The notes under the pieces were generated by a model. It ran no database searches, was not told the origin of the DNA, and saw only the letters and a list, made by a program, of their open reading frames with translations. 64,000 bases of DNA from Candidatus Devosia phytovorans (GTDB lineage: Bacteria; Pseudomonadota; Alphaproteobacteria; Rhizobiales; Devosiaceae), in contig CP119312.1 of assembly GCA_029202405.1 (NCBI GenBank), positions 1,803,001-1,867,000 of the forward strand, given 5' to 3'. Position 1 is the first letter of the stretch; every line of letters starts with the position of its first letter. Made by a program: the position numbers and the translations under genes. Positions 57,003-64,000 of this stretch are shown piece after piece.

Positions 57003-58511
57003 TCAGAGCGTTTCGATCCGGATCAACTGCGGTTCACCCACGATAAACCCGTCGGCGGCGATCTGCGCAAGCGATTCACGCACGCCTGATTCCAAAGTCT
57101 GCTGGGTGATCATCACCACCGTGCGGGTGGGCGAGCCGTCCGGCGAGACGGCCTTAGCGTTCAAATCGGACCGCTGGATGACACTGTCGATGCTTATCCC
57201 CCGCTCGCCCATGCGCGTGGTGATGGCGGCGAGCGCGCCGGGCACGTCCTTGGCATTGAGGCGGATGTAATAGCCGCCGTCATGGGCGCGCATCGGAGCC
57301 TGTTTATAGGGCAGCAGTTCCTCGGACGGCACACCAAGCGGGGGCACGCGGGTGCCGCGGGCAATGTCGAGAATATCGGAGAGAACCGAGCTCGCGGTCG
57401 GCGGGCCACCGGCGCCGGGGCCGGCGAGCAGCAGCTCGTGCACATGGTCGGTTTCGAGCGCCACGGCATTCATCACGCCATCGACACCGGCAATGGCCGA
57501 GCCCTTGGGCACGAAGGTCGGATGCACGCGCTGCTCGATGCCCTGGTCGGTGCGCTGGGCGATGCCGAGCAGCTTAATCTTGTAGCCGAGTTCGGCGGCG
57601 ACCTTAATGTCGTGCTGGGTGATGCGGGAAATGCCTTCCACCCGGATCTGGTCGGGGGCGATCTCGTAGCCGAAACAGAGCGTGGCAAGGATGGAGAGCT
57701 TGTGGGCGGTGTCGAAACCTTCGACATCGAAGGTCGGGTCGGCTTCGGCATAGCCGAGGGCCTGAGCATCCTTGAGGCAATCGGCGAAGGAGATGTCCTC
57801 ATTGCCCATGCGGGTGAGGATATAATTGCAGGTGCCGTTCATGATGCCGAAGACTTTCGCGATCCGGGCAGAGCCCAGGCCTTCGCGAAGGGTCTTGATG
57901 ACGGGGATGCCACCGGCCACGGCAGCCTCGAAGCCGAGCTGGGCGCCGGATTCCTCGGCCATCTTGGCGAGGGTCACGCCGTGTTTGGCGAGCAGCGCCT
58001 TGTTCGCCGTGACAACAGGACGCCCGATTTCGAGGGCGGCTTTCACCGCGGCAAAGGCCGGGCCGTCTTCGCCCCCGATCAATTCCACGAAAAGGTCGAT
58101 GCCGTCGGATTTTGCCAGCGCCACCGGATCGTCGAACCATTCGAGGCCGGAAATGTCGATGCCGCGGTCGCGGGAACGCGAGCGCGCGGCAACGGCCGTC
58201 ACCACCAGCTGGCGGCCCAGTTTCTTGGTGAGTTCGGCGCCGTCCTTCTGGAGAATCCGCACCAGCGTCGCGCCGACATTGCCGAGGCCCGCGACGCCGA
58301 CGCGCAGCGGTGCCTGGGTTTCGCCATCACCAAAATCCTGCATGGCCTTGAGGATGCGCGTGCGGGTTTCCGAGCGCGGCTCGCGGCCTTCGCGCAGGTC
58401 GAAAACGAACAGCGGATCACCCGCGACGGTGCGGCCAAAACGGGTCGGCGTCCAGCCCCGGGCAGAGATGAAAGTTTCGACGGCGTGGCGGAAGGAAGCA
58501 ATGTCACTCAT
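57003..58511 (-). CDS. hom: homoserine dehydrogenase with an N-terminal HTH-like extension
   Basis: This 502-residue protein reduces aspartate semialdehyde to homoserine for Thr/Met synthesis. Residues 69 onward have the NAD motif LRVGVAGLGNVGATL, the catalytic MNGTCNYILTRM block and a C-terminal ACT domain (DVPGALAAITTRMGERGISIDSVIQR), together about 445 residues, the family length. The first 57 residues add an extra domain: FRHAVETFISARGWTPTRFGR, AGDPLFVFDLREGREPRSET. This resembles small alphaproteobacterial helix-turn-helix proteins. ATG 58343 (codon 57) could start a normal-length enzyme, but the frame is continuous from ATG 58511. Confidence 0.88.
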   Translation of the reverse strand: MSDIASFRHAVETFISARGWTPTRFGRTVAGDPLFVFDLREGREPRSETRTRILKAMQDFGDGETQAPLRVGVAGLGNVGATLVRILQKDGAELTKKLGRQLVVTAVAARSRSRDRGIDISGLEWFDDPVALAKSDGIDLFVELIGGEDGPAFAAVKAALEIGRPVVTANKALLAKHGVTLAKMAEESGAQLGFEAAVAGGIPVIKTLREGLGSARIAKVFGIMNGTCNYILTRMGNEDISFADCLKDAQALGYAEADPTFDVEGFDTAHKLSILATLCFGYEIAPDQIRVEGISRITQHDIKVAAELGYKIKLLGIAQRTDQGIEQRVHPTFVPKGSAIAGVDGVMNAVALETDHVHELLLAGPGAGGPPTASSVLSDILDIARGTRVPPLGVPSEELLPYKQAPMRAHDGGYYIRLNAKDVPGALAAITTRMGERGISIDSVIQRSDLNAKAVSPDGSPTRTVVMITQQTLESGVRESLAQIAADGFIVGEPQLIRIETL

Positions 58512-58583
58512 GGGAGCGCATCTGCATAGGAATTCGCCTAGCCGTCAATAGGAGTTTGGGCCGCAGCCGAATGGCCCAAGCCT

Positions 58584-59549
58584 TTATTTGCCAGCAGCCT
58601 TCGCGGCTTCGGCGATCAATTTGATATATTGCGGGAAACCCCAACGGATCGAGAGGGCGGTGGGCGGGGAGATGGCATTGATCAAATCCGCGCCGATGAC
58701 ATGAGCGACGGCGCCTTTTTGCACCGTGGGATGCAGCGCGACGATTGGATTGGCGAAGAAGGCCGCGTCGGTTTCCGGGGTCTCGAAATAGGAGATCAGG
58801 ATGTCGGCAGATAACTGGTCAAAGGTTTCGTAGCTCAGCGAATAGAAGAAGCTTTCGCCCTGGGCCAGCTCGGTGACGCTGGGGGCCAGCACCATGTCGA
58901 GGTCTTCGAGAAAGCTCATGCGCGGATCGAGGCCGGCATAGACGGCGACTTCGCCATTATATTCGGCAATGCCGGCGAAACTGGTGCCTTCGACCTCGGG
59001 ATATTTCGCGGTTTCGTCGGCCATGAACTGCTGCAGTTCGGCGACCAGGTTCTCGGCCTCAACGGGCTTGCCGATGGCCTTGCCGGTTGTGGTGATCACC
59101 TCCTGCCAGGAGGTGCTCCACGGCACTTCTGGATAGGCCACTACGGGGGCGATGCCGCGGAGGATATTGTATTCGTCCTGGGTCAGGCCCGAATAGACGG
59201 CGATGATGAGGTCGGGCGCCAGCGCTGCAATGGCTTCAATCGGCGCGTCATTGCCGGCCGGCAGGATGGTGGGGAAATCACCGCCGAGCTCGGCGACGGC
59301 GTCACGGTCCCAACCGAGCGCGCCTTCGCTGTCGCCGCCATAGGCGAAATGGGGGATGCCGACGGGAATCTTGCCGAGCGCCAGAACGGCGTCCTGGCTG
59401 GCCCAGCCCCAGGTGACCACGCGCTGTGGCTCGGCCTCGATCGTGGTCTCGCCGAAGACATGCGGAATGGTGACCGGAAAATCCTGGGCGAATGCAGGCG
59501 CAGCCGGGGCGGCGAGCAGCAAAGCGACGAGCAGAGAGCGGATACGCAT
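58584..59549 (-). CDS. orphan Fec-type ABC transporter binding protein
   Basis: This 321-residue periplasmic protein has a signal peptide of about 22 residues ending in AFAQ. It shows the siderophore-binding pattern VTIPHVFGETTIEAEPQRVVTWGWASQDAVLALGKIPVGIP and IAALAPDLIIAVYSGLTQDEYNILRGIAPVVAY. No permease or ATPase lies near, so it may feed the system at 44-48 kb or one elsewhere. A 13-bp inverted repeat spans its translation start region. It sits between the aminotransferase and hom genes, which are otherwise usually adjacent. ATG 59582 is in frame but less likely. Confidence 0.85.
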   Translation of the reverse strand: MRIRSLLVALLLAAPAAPAFAQDFPVTIPHVFGETTIEAEPQRVVTWGWASQDAVLALGKIPVGIPHFAYGGDSEGALGWDRDAVAELGGDFPTILPAGNDAPIEAIAALAPDLIIAVYSGLTQDEYNILRGIAPVVAYPEVPWSTSWQEVITTTGKAIGKPVEAENLVAELQQFMADETAKYPEVEGTSFAGIAEYNGEVAVYAGLDPRMSFLEDLDMVLAPSVTELAQGESFFYSLSYETFDQLSADILISYFETPETDAAFFANPIVALHPTVQKGAVAHVIGADLINAISPPTALSIRWGFPQYIKLIAEAAKAAGK

Positions 59550-59555
59550 GGCGCG

Positions 59556-59590
59556 CCTTTCGTACGGAGATTGGTTTTCCATACGAAAGG
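59556..59590. promoter_or_regulatory. inverted repeat at the ribosome site of the orphan binding-protein gene
   Basis: Arms 59556-59568 and 59578-59590 match at 12 of 13 positions across a 9-base spacer. They cover the AAGG ribosome site just before the start codon. It could be an operator or an RNA hairpin hiding the ribosome site. Confidence 0.55.
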
Positions 59591-59628
59591 TGAGCGATCA
59601 TGTCATGTAATTTGTCGTGCGCAGCGCC

Positions 59629-60843
59629 TTAGCTGACCAGCGGCACGACATTGCCTGCCCCGGCCTTGGAGCCGAGCAGCTTCTTGATGTTGCGGGCGGC
59701 CTGGCGGATGCGCTGTTCGTTTTCGACGAAAGCCAGGCGGATATATTGATCGCCATATTCGCCGAAGCCAACGCCGGGCGCGACGCCGACGCCGGTTTCC
59801 TTGATCAGCAGCTTGGCGAATTCGAGCGAGCCGAGATGGGCGAACTGGGGCGGAATGGGCGCCCAGGCAAACATGGTGGCCTTGGGCACGGGAATGTCCC
59901 AGCCAGAGCGGGCAAAGCTTTCCACCATGACATCGCGGCGGTGCTTGTAGATTTTCCGCACTTCCTCGATCACGTCATCGGAGCCGTTGAGCGCTGCGGT
60001 GGCGGCGACCTGGATCGGCGTGAAGGCACCGTAGTCGAGATAGGACTTTACACGCGCCAATGCAGCGATCAGCCGTTCATTGCCTACGGCAAAGCCGACG
60101 CGCCAGCCGGGCATGGAATAGGTTTTCGACATGGAGGTGAATTCCACCGTGATGTCCATGGCGCCGGGCACCTGCAGCACGGATGGCGGCGGCGCGTCCT
60201 CGTCGAAATAGATCTCGGAATAGGCCAGATCGGACAGGATGAAGATGTCGTTGGCCTTACAGTACTTCACCACCTCGGTGTAAAAATCGAGGTCGGCCGT
60301 GTAGGCGGTCGGATTGGCCGGATAGTTCAGCACGATGGCAATCGGCTTGGGGATCGAGTGGCGCACGGCGCGGTCGAGCGAACGCAGGAAATCCTCGTTG
60401 GGATCGGCCGGCATGGAGCGCACGACGCCACCGGCCATCAGGAAGCCGAAGGAATGGATCGGATAGGTGGGGTTGGGCACCAGCACCACGTCACCGGGTG
60501 CCGTGATGGCGGAGGCCATGTTGGCAAAGCCTTCCTTGGAGCCCAGGGTCGCAACGACCTGGGTATCGGGATTGAGCTTCACGCCGAAGCGGCGGCCGTA
60601 ATAGCTGGCCTGTGCCTTGCGCAGGCCTGGAATGCCGCGCGAGGTGGAATAGCGATGGGTACGCGGATCCTTCACCGTCTCCTGGAGCTTCGCGACGATA
60701 TGCTCGGGGGTCGGCATGTCGGGATTGCCCATGCCCAGATCGATGACATCAACGCCCTCGGAACGTGCCTTGGCCTTCAGCGGATCGATATGGGCAAAGA
60801 CGTAGGGGGGAAGACGACGGATCTTGTGGAAGTCTGCGCTCAT
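59629..60843 (-). CDS. aminotransferase (AlaC/LL-DAP aminotransferase-like)
   Basis: This 404-residue fold-type I PLP aminotransferase has the PLP lysine in FTSMSKTYSMPGWRVGFAVG near residue 238. It also shows NPDMPTPEHIV, RYSTSRGIPGLRKAQASYYGRRFGV, PNPTYPIHSFG and LNYPANPTAY. The closest type is the alanine-forming or diaminopimelate-type group often annotated AlaC. In Rhizobiales it is next to hom, while here a binding-protein gene intervenes. The substrate is not certain. Confidence 0.88.
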   Translation of the reverse strand: MSADFHKIRRLPPYVFAHIDPLKAKARSEGVDVIDLGMGNPDMPTPEHIVAKLQETVKDPRTHRYSTSRGIPGLRKAQASYYGRRFGVKLNPDTQVVATLGSKEGFANMASAITAPGDVVLVPNPTYPIHSFGFLMAGGVVRSMPADPNEDFLRSLDRAVRHSIPKPIAIVLNYPANPTAYTADLDFYTEVVKYCKANDIFILSDLAYSEIYFDEDAPPPSVLQVPGAMDITVEFTSMSKTYSMPGWRVGFAVGNERLIAALARVKSYLDYGAFTPIQVAATAALNGSDDVIEEVRKIYKHRRDVMVESFARSGWDIPVPKATMFAWAPIPPQFAHLGSLEFAKLLIKETGVGVAPGVGFGEYGDQYIRLAFVENEQRIRQAARNIKKLLGSKAGAGNVVPLVS

Positions 60844-60967
60844 GATTTCCTCGGGTGGCCGCGACGCGCCGATCAGCGCTACGCCTTCTGTTTGAGGCGT
60901 GGATTATCGCGGAATTATGGTTGTGAACGGGTTAAACGGCCTGCTTTGGGCCGGAATATCGTGTTCG

Positions 60968-61005
60968 GCTCTTCCCGGCCCATGGGCGGGCCACGCGGGA
61001 AGAGC
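60968..61005 (-). terminator. hairpin after the 38-residue gene
   Basis: A 10-bp stem GCTCTTCCCG/CGGGAAGAGC (60968-60977 with 60996-61005) encloses an inner GGCCC/GGGCC stem. It begins at the stop codon of the small gene. It lacks a long T run, so it may act as a terminator or a 3' mRNA protector. Confidence 0.5.
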
Positions 61006-61121
61006 TAGCGGGCGTTTGCCGCCGCGGAAACCGCAAGCGCAGCGATTGCTGACGCAACGCAGGGCACTGCACCAATGGCGAGCGAGGCTCCAACCTTAGC
61101 AACAGTGTATAGAGACGGCAT
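61005..61121 (-). CDS. candidate 38-residue hydrophobic peptide
   Basis: The minus strand encodes 38 codons from ATG 61121 to TAG. It starts MPSLYTVAKVGASLAIGAVP, followed by CVASAIAALAVSAAANAR. GAAGG lies 9 bases before the ATG. A promoter-like TTTACA-17-TATGAA stands about 60 bases upstream, and a hairpin follows the stop. The peptide is hydrophobic, with a possible membrane segment or signal peptide (ANA near the end). It is too short for most gene finders. It lies in a 417-base gap between the aminotransferase and glycosyltransferase genes. The function is unknown. Confidence 0.55.
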   Translation of the reverse strand: MPSLYTVAKVGASLAIGAVPCVASAIAALAVSAAANAR

Positions 61122-61176
61122 GTCCCTTGCCCTTCAGAGATGATTTTTGTAAGGAAATCAGGTATCGATAAGGCCG

Positions 61177-61205
61177 TTCATAATTCCTTGCAGGGGTATT
61201 GTAAA
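61177..61205 (-). promoter_or_regulatory. promoter of the 38-residue gene, with upstream inverted repeat
   Basis: On the minus strand TTTACA (61200-61205) and TATGAA (61177-61182) have 17-base spacing. Just upstream, 61210-61230 is a 7-bp inverted repeat CCGAAGG/CCTTCGG that could be an operator. It also lies in the control region of the divergent glycosyltransferase. Confidence 0.55.
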
Positions 61206-61260
61206 TGGTCCGAAGGGTGCCAACCTTCGGCTCAGGACGGCATATGGTGAGGTTACGAAC

Positions 61261-62580
61261 TTGAAGCGCATTGCCCTGGTGACGATCGGCACGCAAGGCG
61301 ACGTTCAGCCCTATCTGGCCCTGGCCATTGCGCTCAAGGAGCGCGGCTACTCCGTCGTTCTGGGCGCATCGGAAGAATTCCAGGACATGGTGGAAGGCTA
61401 TGGAATCGAATTCCATACGCTTGGCCCATCGATCCAGTCCTTCCTCAACCAGCAGCGTTTCGAGAATGCGATGAGCCAATCCATGCTCATCAATGGCCCG
61501 AGCCTGCTACGGCAGGGCCAGCAGATCGTCGACACCGCCGCCCGCCATGCCTGGCGCATGTGCCAGGGTGCGGACATGCTGATCCTCAACATGAACACCA
61601 GCTTTGGCATCGACATTGCCGAAGCGCTGCGCATCCCGGCCATCATGGTCGCGCTGCAGCCGCTCAATTCGACCAGCGAATTCCCGCTCTGCATGTATTA
61701 CGGCGCCGATTTCGGTCCAGCCTTCAACAAGCTGAGCTATGCGACAATGACCGTGCAGCAGATCTACTACAACCTGCCGCGCAACAAGCTGCGCCGCGAG
61801 CTGATGGGTCTGGAAGCGCGCAAGAATGGTGGCTTCTTCCGCAATACCGACGGCACGTACCTCACGACGCTCTACCCCTATTCCACCGTCGTGTCGCCGC
61901 GCCCGCGTGACTGGCCCAAGGGCGCCATCGTCACCGGCTATTGGCAGCTCAAAGACCGGACCGACTGGCAGCCGTCGCCGGAATTCCAGAAGTTCCTCTC
62001 CGAGGGCGACGCACCGGTCTATATCGGCTTCGGCTCGATGCCCTTTGGCGCCGAGCGCAACACCAAGATTCTCAAGGAAGCCGTCGCCATGTGGGGCGGC
62101 CGGGCCGTCGTGGCGCGCGGTTGGGGCGGCATCAATCCGCAGGACCTGCCCGATAGCATCTTTGCCATCGAGAAGGCGCCGCACGACAAGCTGTTCAAAT
62201 ATGTCTCGGCGGTGGTGCATCACGGCGGCGCTGGGACGACCTCGGCGGGTCTCCATCTTGGCCGACCGACCTTTGTCGTGCCGCAGATCGTCGACCAGCC
62301 CTATTGGGGCCGCCGGGTCTATGAGCTGGGCTGCGGCCCCAAGCCGGTGCGCCTGCGCAAGCTGACCTCGGAAATCCTCGCCGGCGCCCTGGCGGACCTC
62401 TCGACCAATGAAGACTACCGCCGCAACGCGGCCGACCTCGCCGAACAGCTGCATGGCGAACAGGGCACGGACAAGGCTATCAAGGTGATCGAGCGCGTGA
62501 TGACCAGCTACGTGCCGCCACACCTCAAGAAGCCGAAAAAGGTCAAGCAGGCGAAGGCACCGCTCAAGCTGGTCGGCTGA
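61261..62580 (+). CDS. GT1-family glycosyltransferase (UGT-like)
   Basis: This 439-residue enzyme has a GT-B fold. The N-terminal MKRIALVTIGTQGDVQPYLALAIALKERGYSVVLGAS is the sterol/rhamnosyl-transferase-like acceptor domain. The C-terminal VYIGFGSMPFGAERN and HHGGAGTTSAGLHLGRPTFVVPQIVDQPYWGRRV motif binds the nucleotide sugar. A Lys-rich tail (KKPKKVKQAKA) may contact the membrane. The start is TTG 61261 with GGTGAGG 8 bases upstream. The acceptor is unknown, with a lipid or secondary metabolite likely. Confidence 0.88.
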   Translation: MKRIALVTIGTQGDVQPYLALAIALKERGYSVVLGASEEFQDMVEGYGIEFHTLGPSIQSFLNQQRFENAMSQSMLINGPSLLRQGQQIVDTAARHAWRMCQGADMLILNMNTSFGIDIAEALRIPAIMVALQPLNSTSEFPLCMYYGADFGPAFNKLSYATMTVQQIYYNLPRNKLRRELMGLEARKNGGFFRNTDGTYLTTLYPYSTVVSPRPRDWPKGAIVTGYWQLKDRTDWQPSPEFQKFLSEGDAPVYIGFGSMPFGAERNTKILKEAVAMWGGRAVVARGWGGINPQDLPDSIFAIEKAPHDKLFKYVSAVVHHGGAGTTSAGLHLGRPTFVVPQIVDQPYWGRRVYELGCGPKPVRLRKLTSEILAGALADLSTNEDYRRNAADLAEQLHGEQGTDKAIKVIERVMTSYVPPHLKKPKKVKQAKAPLKLVG

Positions 62581-62637
62581 AGCGCGTCATATTTCCATCG
62601 TCTTGTTTCTGCAGCCTGATTTGATTGAGGGCTACCC

Positions 62638-63081
62638 ATGTTTTTGCGGGTTTTTAGAACTGCCGCCGTTATTTGCGCATTGCTTTTGAACGTCCCGACA
62701 CAGGCGCAGTCGATCGCCACGGCCGCAGAAGTGGTTCAGGCGATGGGCTTCGCCGAGGACTATGACAGCTATGTCGACTTGACTGTGACGGGGATGACCG
62801 ACAACGGCTTGATCGGCGGAACGACCAAGGATGTGCGCAAGCTGCAGGGCGAGGTGCGGCAGTATCTGCTCGATGAGCGGGCGCAGGTGACCAGCATGCT
62901 GGCGCTGAGCCTCGATCAGAACCGCAGCATGGGTGAATTGCAGATGCTCAAGCTCATGCTGGACGAGGGAATGTCGCTCGACGACCTGCCCGGTCAGGTG
63001 AGCTATGCGCTCAAGGCCGAAATTTATAATGCCATGTCCGCCTATGCCCTGGTGGTAGCGATGGGCAGTGGCGGCCATTAG
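62638..63081 (+). CDS. small exported protein A (DUF2059-like)
   Basis: This 147-residue protein has a signal peptide of about 24 residues ending in PTQAQ. The rest is predicted helical: AAEVVQAMGFAEDYDSYVDLTVTGM, then DVRKLQGEVRQYLLDERAQVTSMLALSLDQN and LMLDEGMSLDDLPGQVSYALKAEIYNAM. The layout suggests a DUF2059-type periplasmic helical protein. No catalytic motif is seen. The next gene encodes a similar-sized exported protein, so the two may be a divergent paralogous pair. Confidence 0.6.
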   Translation: MFLRVFRTAAVICALLLNVPTQAQSIATAAEVVQAMGFAEDYDSYVDLTVTGMTDNGLIGGTTKDVRKLQGEVRQYLLDERAQVTSMLALSLDQNRSMGELQMLKLMLDEGMSLDDLPGQVSYALKAEIYNAMSAYALVVAMGSGGH

Positions 63082-63160
63082 CCAAGCCGTTGAAACACCA
63101 CAATATCATCACGGTTCTCCCGCAGCTTCCATCCGTTTGATCATTTGCGGAGGCGAGACA

Positions 63161-63589
63161 TTGCGCATGGGTCGATTTTTGAGTGGGTACGCGGCGGCTG
63201 TTGCCGTGGTGATGGGCCTCGGTTCCTCAGTTGCGGCGCAGACACCCGAAACTATTTCCCGGATCATTGAAGAGCTGAATTTCAACGGGGGCTATGAGGC
63301 GCGGGTCGATGCGCTGATCGAGCAATTCGCCGCAAAGCCTGCGGTCTGGCGCAATGACGCCGATCCGGTCGAAGTGCGTGCGGAGACGATGGCCCTGCAG
63401 CCCGAGGCCGAGGCCCGGCTGCGGGAGGTTCTGGCGATCAAGTTCTACGAGGACGAGTTGCAGGACGTGCTGGCCGAAGTGGAAGAAGCAGGCCAGGTCG
63501 ATTTCACCCAAGAAGGGCTGCTATACGCGCTCAACCACGAGTTCGACAGCGCCATTTCCGATTTCGTGATGCCGATGATCGGCTGGTAG
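63161..63589 (+). CDS. small exported protein B (helical, unknown function)
   Basis: This 142-residue protein has a signal peptide of about 25 residues ending in SVAAQ. It has helical segments ETISRIIEELNFNGGYEARVDALIEQF and EARLREVLAIKFYEDELQDVLAEVEEAGQVDF. The start is best placed at TTG 63161, 7 bases after GGAGG. The ATG at 63167 has poorer spacing. It resembles the preceding gene in length and layout. The function is unknown. Confidence 0.6.
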   Translation: MRMGRFLSGYAAAVAVVMGLGSSVAAQTPETISRIIEELNFNGGYEARVDALIEQFAAKPAVWRNDADPVEVRAETMALQPEAEARLREVLAIKFYEDELQDVLAEVEEAGQVDFTQEGLLYALNHEFDSAISDFVMPMIGW

Positions 63590-63630
63590 GCCGAACCCGT
63601 CTGAGGCACGAAAATATTCACACCTACGGT

Positions 63631-63770
63631 GTCACCCCGGCCTTGAGCCGGGGCCTATCCTGAGATCAAACCGCCGCCGCAAGATGGTTGTGGCCAGCAC
63701 GACGACCTGGCGGCAGGATGCAAGATCTCGGGATGGGTCCCGGCTCAAGGCCGGGGTGACATCGCATGTG
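63631..63770. repeat. palindromic repeat, copy 3 (paired arms)
   Basis: The left arm (63631-63658) begins TCACCCCGGCC-TTGAGCC, and the right arm (63729-63770) ends AGGCCGGGGTGACATCGCATG. They are inverted partners of the arms at 4119-4194. About 70 bases of unrelated sequence separate them. Confidence 0.8.
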
Positions 63771-63796
63771 TTGACCGTCTGGTGATCAATTGCAGC

Positions 63797-64000
63797 CTAT
63801 TGGGCCGCGGTGCAGAAGACTTCGAGATTATTGCCATCGGGGTCGATGACGAAGGCGGCGTAGTAGGTCGGGCTGTAGTCGCGCAGGCCTGGTGCGCCAT
63901 TATCCTTGCCACCATTGGCAAGGGCGGCCTCGTAAAAGGCGCCGACGACACTGCGGTCATCGGTCTTGAAGGCCAGGTGGACATTGGAGCCGCCCTTTTC
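63797..64000 (-). CDS. VOC-family (glyoxalase/bleomycin-resistance-like) protein, 3' part
   Basis: The minus strand holds 67 codons running off the right end. The C-terminal VOC pattern is visible: EKGGSNVHLAFKTDDRSVVGAFYEAALANGG, then SPTYYAAFVIDPDGNNLEVFC. The Asp-Pro-Asp-Gly-Asn motif and the final Glu are typical metal-site neighbours. The start lies outside the window, and the substrate cannot be told. Confidence 0.8.
   Translation of the reverse strand, partial: EKGGSNVHLAFKTDDRSVVGAFYEAALANGGKDNGAPGLRDYSPTYYAAFVIDPDGNNLEVFCTAAQ

Noticed and set aside
1..64000. CRISPR arrays, prophage or insertion sequences
   Set aside because: No evenly spaced direct repeats, integrase, transposase or phage structural genes were seen. 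The only repeats are short intergenic palindromes.

Overview
The window looks like a chromosomal segment of a Hyphomicrobiales alphaproteobacterium, most probably Devosia or a close relative. This is inferred from high GC content, an aapJQMP-type amino-acid transporter beside metC, inositol genes of the iol/ibpA-iatA-iatP type, an RpoE-ChrR stress module, an NDUFS4-like complex I subunit, and an aminotransferase/hom/glpX/recJ neighbourhood. No 16S gene is present, so the genus remains an inference. I see no phage, integrase, insertion sequence or CRISPR array.

Layout. 1-8.9 kb is a myo-inositol catabolism island. The plus strand carries the end of iolD, then iolE, a small membrane protein gene and iolB. 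The minus strand carries iolI-like, ibpA, iatA, iatP and iolG, read from a promoter that overlaps a GGAA-N6-TTCC IolR-type site. 9.1-12.7 kb holds cutC with a ROK kinase, then benE with mobA. 12.8-18.5 kb is housekeeping: tRNA-Asn, an SRPBCC protein, photolyase, cysK, a nonsense-interrupted glyoxalase-superfamily gene and cardiolipin synthase. 18.6-25.9 kb is the general amino-acid ABC transporter (aapJQMP plus a second binding protein) with metC divergent from it. 25.9-28.9 kb holds PAP2, tRNA-Pro, an NDUFS4-like gene, a TauE-type permease and a GumN/TraB protein.

28.9-38.9 kb is a carbohydrate catabolic operon. It contains an ABC importer, two Gfo/Idh/MocA oxidoreductases and two TIM-barrel isomerase/epimerases, with a divergent LacI regulator and tandem LacI-type operators. 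38.9-44.0 kb contains tRNA-Arg, an ArsR regulator, hemolysin III, DUF192, a two-domain cold-shock protein, gloA, an M15 peptidase lipoprotein, two tRNA-Glu genes, a DUF454 protein and a toxin-antitoxin pair. 44.1-48.0 kb is a Fec-type iron-siderophore ABC system.

48.0-53.5 kb is an RpoE-ChrR module (sigma factor, anti-sigma, SDR) convergent with cyclopropane synthase, DUF1365 and FAD oxidoreductase genes. Both arms carry a TGATCC-N18 promoter. 53.5-60.8 kb has recJ, a CPT-like kinase, glpX, an unusual HTH-extended hom, an orphan Fec-type binding protein and an aminotransferase. 60.8-64 kb has a candidate 38-residue protein, a glycosyltransferase, two small secreted proteins, a palindromic repeat and a truncated VOC protein.

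The most interesting points are a ChrR whose two zinc cysteines are replaced while its cupin ligands are intact, the split convergent RpoE regulon, the HTH-homoserine dehydrogenase fusion, the in-frame TGA in the glyoxalase-superfamily gene, the oxidoreductase/epimerase sugar operon, and the new small-protein locus upstream of the aminotransferase.
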